From an uncultured Selenomonadaceae bacterium (GTDB lineage Bacteria > Bacillota > Negativicutes > Selenomonadales > Selenomonadaceae), in contig CATYZV010000055.1 in NCBI GenBank assembly GCA_958415865.1, positions 1 through 9,190 of the forward strand: a stretch of 9,190 nt of DNA, written 5' to 3'. The notes beneath the pieces were generated by a model, which saw nothing but the letters and a program-made list of their open reading frames with translations, made no database searches and was not told the origin of the DNA. Shown here piece by piece: positions 5,151 through 9,190 of this stretch. Numbering within the stretch: the stretch's first letter is position 1; each line of letters opens with the position of its first letter. The position numbers were made by a program, and so were the translations under genes.

Positions 5151-6488
5151 ATGACACAATACAATGCCCGCGAAATCGCGCTTTCTATACTGAACGAAAT
5201 CTATGAACAGCAGGCGTACGCCAATATCGCGCTGTCGCGTGCCCTGCAAAAATACGAATTGGCGGAGCTGGACCGCCGCTTTATCACTGAACTCGTTTAC
5301 GGCACGGTCAAAGCAGGCGATACACTGCTGTGGATTTTAAAGCGTTTTGCTAAAAAGCCATTATCCAAAATCGAGCCGGTGATCCTAAACATACTGAGGC
5401 TAGGCATCTATCAGATAGCCTTTATGGATAAAATCCCTGACTCTGCCGCCTGCAATGAATCGGTCAACCTAGCCAAGAAATTCAGCAATCCCGGTTCCGT
5501 CAAATTCGTCAACGCCATTTTGCGCAGCGTTATCCGTGAGCCGCAAAAACGCACCCTGCCCACCGGCAACAAAGCCGCGGAAATCGCCCTGCGCGAACAG
5601 CATCCGCTCTGGCTCGTCAAAAAATTCATCCATACTTTCGGCTCAGAAGCGGCACTGTCGCTCTGTGCTTTCGACAATACGAACGCGCCATTGATACTGC
5701 GCACCAATACCTTGAAGACCACGCGCGAAGTCTTGATGCAGCGATTGACTGAGCTGGGCTGTGAGTGCCGGCCGTCGAAGCTCGCTCCGGAGGGCATAAT
5801 CTGCCGCACTCATCCCGCCCTCAGCACATTAGAACCCCTGAGAGACGGCTCAGCACAGGTTCAAGACGAAAGCTCCATGCTCGTCGCACACGCCCTAGGC
5901 GCAAAGCCCGGCGAAACCGTCATCGACACCTGCTCTGCGCCCGGCGGCAAGACGACGCATATCGCCGCGCTCATGGATAACAAGGGCAAGATCATTGCCG
6001 GGGATATATACGAGCACAAATTAAAACTGATCGACAGCAACGCCGCCCGCCTCGGCATTTCGATCATAAAAACGCAGCTGGCGGACGCGCAGGAAATCGG
6101 CAGCCTCTACCCGCAGGCGGCCGACCGCATACTCGTCGACGCGCCCTGCTCAGGGCTGGGCGTGCTGCGCCGCAAGCCCGATTCGCGCTGGCGCAAGACA
6201 CCGGAGCTTTTAAAAGAGCTGCCGCCGCTTCAGCTCTCCATTTTAAATTCCGCAGCTCAGGCATTAAAGCCCGGCGGAACGCTCGTTTACAGCACCTGCA
6301 CCATCGTGCCGGAAGAAAACGACGACGTGATTGCGCAGTTTCTCCAAACGCATCCGGAATTCAGGCTCGACCCCATCAACAGCTATCTGCCTTACAAGCG
6401 CAGGCAGAACACTCCCACGCTTCAGCTGCTGCCTTACAAAGACGGCACCGACGGCTTTTTCATCGCTCATCTGACAAAGCGCAGATGA
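5151..6488 (+). CDS. rsmB: 16S rRNA m5C967 methyltransferase RsmB
   Basis: A 445-residue rRNA cytosine-C5 methyltransferase. The N-terminal NusB-like RNA-binding domain (about 1-135, starting AREIALSILNEIY) is followed by a class I SAM methyltransferase domain. Its motif I is VIDTCSAPGGKTTH (257-270), motif IV is VDAPCSGLG (329-337) with the expected Cys333, and motif VI is YSTCT (380-384) with catalytic Cys383. The frame is open upstream to an ATG at 5079, but those 24 codons run through the thiH terminator and do not look like the family. The ATG at 5151 has GAGG (5140-5143) 7 nt upstream and starts at the normal family N-terminus. First gene of a three-gene operon; 22 bp separate it from rlmN. 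Confidence 0.95.
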   Translation: MTQYNAREIALSILNEIYEQQAYANIALSRALQKYELAELDRRFITELVYGTVKAGDTLLWILKRFAKKPLSKIEPVILNILRLGIYQIAFMDKIPDSAACNESVNLAKKFSNPGSVKFVNAILRSVIREPQKRTLPTGNKAAEIALREQHPLWLVKKFIHTFGSEAALSLCAFDNTNAPLILRTNTLKTTREVLMQRLTELGCECRPSKLAPEGIICRTHPALSTLEPLRDGSAQVQDESSMLVAHALGAKPGETVIDTCSAPGGKTTHIAALMDNKGKIIAGDIYEHKLKLIDSNAARLGISIIKTQLADAQEIGSLYPQAADRILVDAPCSGLGVLRRKPDSRWRKTPELLKELPPLQLSILNSAAQALKPGGTLVYSTCTIVPEENDDVIAQFLQTHPEFRLDPINSYLPYKRRQNTPTLQLLPYKDGTDGFFIAHLTKRR

Positions 6489-6510
6489 AACAATATAGAG
6501 GAATTATAAT

Positions 6511-7545
6511 ATGACAAATATATTCGGTTTAAACCTGCCCCAGCTGACAGAACTGCTCTCGACGCTGAAACTCCCCAGATTCCGCGCCAAGCAGATCATC
6601 GAATGGATGTACTTAAAGCACGCCTCATCCTTTGACCAGATGACCAATCTTTCCAAAGAACTGCGCCGGACGCTCGCCGCTCAATTCACCATCGAACGCG
6701 CCGCCTCCTGCGACCGCCTCGACTCTGCCGACGGCAGGACGACGAAATTCTTATTGCAGTTTTCTGACGGCACAGGCGTAGAGACAGTGCTGATGCGCCA
6801 GCATTACGGCAACAGCATCTGCGTATCCTCGCAGGCAGGCTGCAACATGGGCTGCACCTTCTGCGCTTCCACCCTGCACGGCATGGCCCGCAATCTCACC
6901 ACCGGCGAAATCCTCGCACAGGCGATGTTCATCCAAGAGCTATTAAACGAAAGCGGCGAGCAGATAAACAACATCGTGATAATGGGCTCCGGCGAACCGA
7001 TGCTCAATTATGACAACGTAGTGAACTTCATCCGCCTAGTGCATGAGCCGTACTGCTTGAACTTAGGCTTTCGCAATATAACCGTCTCCACCTCCGGCAT
7101 AGTGCCCGGCATTGAAAAACTGGCGCAAGAAGACATCCCCATCACGCTGTCCATATCCCTGCACGCGCCCAATGATGAACTGCGCACAGCATTGATGCCC
7201 ATCAACAAGCATTATCCGCTCAAAGATGTGATCGCCGCCGCCGTGCATTACGCCAAAAAAACAAAACGCCGCGTTACGTACGAATACATTTTAATTGATA
7301 AGTACAACGACAATATCAGCGAAGCCGCTCAGCTCTGCCACCTGCTGCGCGGACAGCTCGCCAACGTCAATCTTATCCCCATCAATCCCGTCAAAGAACG
7401 CGACTATAGCCGTCCCTCCGCCGCCCGCATCAAAGCCTTTGCCAAGTACCTGAACGACCACCGTCTTACAGCTACCGTCCGCCAAGAAATGGGCACCGAC
7501 ATACAGGCAGCCTGCGGACAGCTGCGCAACCGCCATTTGAAATAA
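6511..7545 (+). CDS. rlmN: 23S rRNA/tRNA (adenine-C2) methyltransferase RlmN
   Basis: A 344-residue radical SAM methyltransferase that makes m2A at 23S rRNA A2503 and in some tRNAs at position 37. The iron-sulfur motif C-x3-C-x2-C is at C111, C115 and C118 (GCNMGCTFC). The second conserved cysteine of the mechanism is C104 (CVSSQ), and the methyl-carrying cysteine is C335 in DIQAACGQLR near the C-terminus. These correspond to E. coli C118 and C355. GEPMLNYDNV (161-170) is the SAM-binding GEP motif. Presence of both mechanism cysteines and normal length argue for a working enzyme and for RlmN over the resistance enzyme Cfr. Ribosome site GAGG (6498-6501) lies 9 nt before the ATG. Cotranscribed with rsmB and the FHA gene. 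Confidence 0.96.
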   Translation: MTNIFGLNLPQLTELLSTLKLPRFRAKQIIEWMYLKHASSFDQMTNLSKELRRTLAAQFTIERAASCDRLDSADGRTTKFLLQFSDGTGVETVLMRQHYGNSICVSSQAGCNMGCTFCASTLHGMARNLTTGEILAQAMFIQELLNESGEQINNIVIMGSGEPMLNYDNVVNFIRLVHEPYCLNLGFRNITVSTSGIVPGIEKLAQEDIPITLSISLHAPNDELRTALMPINKHYPLKDVIAAAVHYAKKTKRRVTYEYILIDKYNDNISEAAQLCHLLRGQLANVNLIPINPVKERDYSRPSAARIKAFAKYLNDHRLTATVRQEMGTDIQAACGQLRNRHLK

Positions 7546-7576
7546 CAATCGCTACAAATCACGGAGATGATTTAAT

Positions 7577-8341
7577 ATGATATTCTCCCGCATGGAAGAT
7601 TTTCTCGAAAAAAATATCGAAGGCTTCTTCAACCGCAAATTCTCCAGCCAGCTCCAGATACCGGAGCTGCAGAAAATGCTCGACCGCGTGCTGCTGCGCC
7701 GCCAAAAACGCCTAAACCGCGCTATCTTCGTTCCCGACAGCTTCGTGATCACCATGAGTGAAGCCGACTTTGCCGAACTAAACAAACCCGAAGTCAAAAA
7801 ACAGCTCAAGCTCTACCTCTGCAAAGCAGTCATCGAAAAAGACTTCTTCATGGCACACAAACTGACGCTGAACATACTGAAATCACCTGATTTAAAACTC
7901 GGCATGTGCGACATCAAAGCCTCCTTCAGCAAGCCCATCACCGTTCAGAGCGTATCAGAAAACACCACCGAGCTAGACCAAGGCACCATCATCGTGCCCC
8001 AAGACGATTTAAAACAGCTCGTCAAGTCGCCGCGCATCTCCCAAGAGCTGAAACTCGCCTCACTGACCGTCATCGAAGGCCCCGACAAAGACTCTTACCT
8101 CGAAATAGGCGACCGCCAAGTCCACATCGGCAGGCGCGAAAAAAATGAATTTATCGTTACCGATCCCAACGTATCACGCCTGCACGCCTACATCGCCTTT
8201 GAAAACGGCAGGCACATCCTCCACGACGCAGGCAGTCTCAACGGCACTTACGTCAATGACAGGCAGATAACAGGCTTCTGCCTCTGCCCCGGCGACAAAA
8301 TACGCCTCGCCAGCACCGTAATTTTATACGAGCTTCTATAA
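7577..8341 (+). CDS. FhaA-like protein (DUF3662 + FHA domain)
   Basis: A 254-residue cytosolic protein of two parts. Residues 1 to about 118 are the DUF3662 domain (EDFLEKNIEGFFNRKF at 7-22), as in mycobacterial FhaA. A polar linker (about 120-160, including TT at 130-131 and T137) leads to a C-terminal FHA domain (about 162-254). The FHA phosphothreonine-binding residues are all there: GR at 185-186, S200, H203 and NGT at 222-224. It should dock a phosphothreonine partner made by a Hanks-type kinase. In related Firmicutes such genes precede a second FHA gene, cell-shape genes, a PP2C phosphatase and a PknB-like kinase; here the operon stops at a terminator right after this gene. GGAG (7563-7566) is 10 nt upstream of the ATG. 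A second ATG at codon 6 is possible, but the first fits the family better. Confidence 0.9.
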   Translation: MIFSRMEDFLEKNIEGFFNRKFSSQLQIPELQKMLDRVLLRRQKRLNRAIFVPDSFVITMSEADFAELNKPEVKKQLKLYLCKAVIEKDFFMAHKLTLNILKSPDLKLGMCDIKASFSKPITVQSVSENTTELDQGTIIVPQDDLKQLVKSPRISQELKLASLTVIEGPDKDSYLEIGDRQVHIGRREKNEFIVTDPNVSRLHAYIAFENGRHILHDAGSLNGTYVNDRQITGFCLCPGDKIRLASTVILYELL

Positions 8342-8349
8342 AATGCAAA

Positions 8350-8395
8350 ACAGCCCTGAATAAGCGAGATCTTACTCAGGGCTGTACTTATATTT
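8350..8395. terminator. Bidirectional terminator between convergent operons
   Basis: ACAGCCCTGA (8350-8359) and TCAGGGCTGT (8376-8385) pair perfectly over 10 bp. An inner TAAG/CTTA pair (8361-8364 with 8371-8374) lies beyond one mismatch. On the plus strand it is followed by ACTTATATTTTT; on the minus strand by TTTTGCATTTTAT. It can therefore end both the rsmB-rlmN-FHA transcript and the mdtJI transcript. Confidence 0.85.
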
Positions 8396-8422
8396 TTATA
8401 TGATTTGTTTTTCAATGAATTA

Positions 8423-8749
8423 TTACACCATCTTTACTAGAACTATGCCGGCAATCATCATGCCCAGGCCGAGAACGCCGACCGGTTTTATCTTGAGTCC
8501 GTAGAATATTTTATCGACCATAGTGGTCAGCAGCAGGCCGAATGCTCCGAATAGTGAGTAGGCTATGCTGAGGTCTATGACGGAGATCGCTTTGGCTAAG
8601 AACAGGAATGCCGCGCCTACGAAGGCTATGGCTGCAAAGCCGTATTTTTTTATTTTGAAGCCGCGCGATTTTTTCAAAAAGACATTGGCGAGCACATCGG
8701 ATACGACGGAGCCGATGATCAGGAGTGTGGCGAGCATTGCATCAGTCAT
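8423..8749 (-). CDS. mdtI: Small multidrug resistance subunit, MdtI-like
   Basis: A 108-residue SMR-family membrane protein with four predicted helices (about 4-21, 36-54, 58-78, 86-106). It aligns without gaps to E. coli MdtI through VLANVFLKKS-x-GF (19-31) and IDLSIAYSLFGAFG (58-71). MdtI works with MdtJ as a heterodimeric proton-driven exporter; in E. coli the pair exports spermidine. Compared with E. coli MdtI, the membrane carboxylate E19 is D18 here, W68 is F67 and W81 is K80, while D60 is kept as D59. The gene overlaps the end of mdtJ by 8 bp, indicating translational coupling; only a weak ribosome site (GGGG, 10 nt upstream) is visible. The stretch before it (8386-8422) belongs to the shared terminator region. 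Substrate is inferred only. Confidence 0.88.
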   Translation of the reverse strand: MTDAMLATLLIIGSVVSDVLANVFLKKSRGFKIKKYGFAAIAFVGAAFLFLAKAISVIDLSIAYSLFGAFGLLLTTMVDKIFYGLKIKPVGVLGLGMMIAGIVLVKMV

Positions 8750-9134
8750 TTGCTTTCGCCCCGCTTTCGTTGTCGTCTTCGGTTTTTACCGTGCCTTTTT
8801 TGATTAAAAATAGTCCGCAGAGTATGACGCTGAAGGCTAAAAGTTTTGTCAGGGTCATCGTTTCGTGGAATATGAAGTACGCCACGAATGCCGTGAGCAC
8901 GAGGCCTACGCCTTCCCAGACGGCATACGCTGTGCTGATAGGGATTTTTATAACTGCCTTGCTAAGCGACAGATAAGAGCAGCTGATGAACAGTATCATC
9001 AGTATGTAGCCTTCACTGCTGCCGATATTGGAGAAAAATTTCATCAGGGATGTTCCCGTTACTTCCAGTATGATTGCCAGTATAAGCAGACACCAGCATT
9101 TTTGCATTTTACCTAGCTTATCTAAAAAAGCCAT
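8742..9134 (-). CDS. mdtJ: Small multidrug resistance subunit, MdtJ-like
   Basis: A 130-residue SMR-family membrane protein, four helices (about 14-33, 43-60, 66-87, 95-113) with a charged cytosolic tail (114-130). It resembles E. coli MdtJ closely: ILEVTGTSLMK (22-32) with the proton/substrate-coupling E24, SYLSLSKAV (53-61), STAYAVWEGVG (67-77) with W73, and E91 in HETMTL. Residues matching E. coli E15, Y45, Y61 and E82 are all kept (E24, Y54, Y70, E91). GAGG lies 6 nt before the ATG at 9134, supporting that start; a second ATG at codon 10 matches the E. coli N-terminus but has a poorer ribosome site. First gene of a two-gene operon with mdtI. TAAAAT (complement of about 9173-9178) may be its -10 box; any -35 lies outside the window. 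Confidence 0.9.
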   Translation of the reverse strand: MAFLDKLGKMQKCWCLLILAIILEVTGTSLMKFFSNIGSSEGYILMILFISCSYLSLSKAVIKIPISTAYAVWEGVGLVLTAFVAYFIFHETMTLTKLLAFSVILCGLFLIKKGTVKTEDDNESGAKAND

Positions 9135-9190
9135 CGTTATCCTCTTCCTTTTCTTTAATTCATCTTTACAGAATTTTAACGTTTAAACGC

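Noticed and set aside
6511..7545. Possible Cfr antibiotic-resistance methyltransferase
   Set aside because: Motifs and chromosomal context between rsmB and an FHA gene fit housekeeping RlmN.
9180..9189. Palindrome CGTTTAAACG at the window edge upstream of mdtJ
   Set aside because: It is short, AT-rich and truncated by the window edge, so an operator cannot be supported.

Overview
The window looks like chromosomal DNA from an anaerobic member of the Bacillota, probably a Negativicutes (Selenomonas/Megamonas-like) lineage. This is inferred from gene content: a ThiH-type (oxygen-sensitive, tyrosine-cleaving) thiazole pathway under a TPP riboswitch, the rsmB-rlmN-FHA gene order typical of Firmicutes, an FlK-like hotdog thioesterase, and strong TTGACA/TATAAT promoters. 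No transposase, integrase, phage gene, CRISPR array, tRNA or rRNA was seen.

Layout. (1) 1-2160, minus strand: rluB (23S rRNA pseudouridine synthase) and an HI0933/YhiN-family flavoprotein overlap by 4 bp as a two-gene operon. It has a recognisable promoter, a hairpin in the leader and a hairpin at its 3' end. (2) 2160-2701, plus strand: a small fluoroacetyl-CoA-thioesterase-like hotdog protein, divergent from rluB, with a non-standard start region and a perfect 10-bp inverted repeat upstream. (3) 2704-5122, plus strand: a thiazole operon. A consensus promoter is followed by a TPP riboswitch, an intrinsic terminator, a second attenuator-like hairpin with a T-box-like motif, then thiG, thiH and a terminator. 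(4) 5044-8395, plus strand: rsmB, rlmN and an FhaA-like DUF3662+FHA protein, closely spaced and ending at a bidirectional terminator. (5) 8423-9134, minus strand: an MdtJ/MdtI-like pair of small multidrug resistance subunits, convergent with the FHA gene.

How the genes work together. ThiG and ThiH make the thiazole half of thiamin and are presumably shut off by TPP, but thiS, thiF and the other thi genes are not here. RluB, RsmB and RlmN each modify rRNA. The FHA protein is a phosphothreonine reader whose usual kinase and phosphatase partners are absent from the window. The SMR pair should form a heterodimeric exporter; one subunit has lost several residues considered important in E. coli MdtI.

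Nothing here is clearly a new system. The parts most worth a second look are the double attenuator before thiG, the start and operator region of the thioesterase, the hairpin in the rluB leader, the promoter/terminator overlap before rsmB, and the asymmetric SMR pair.
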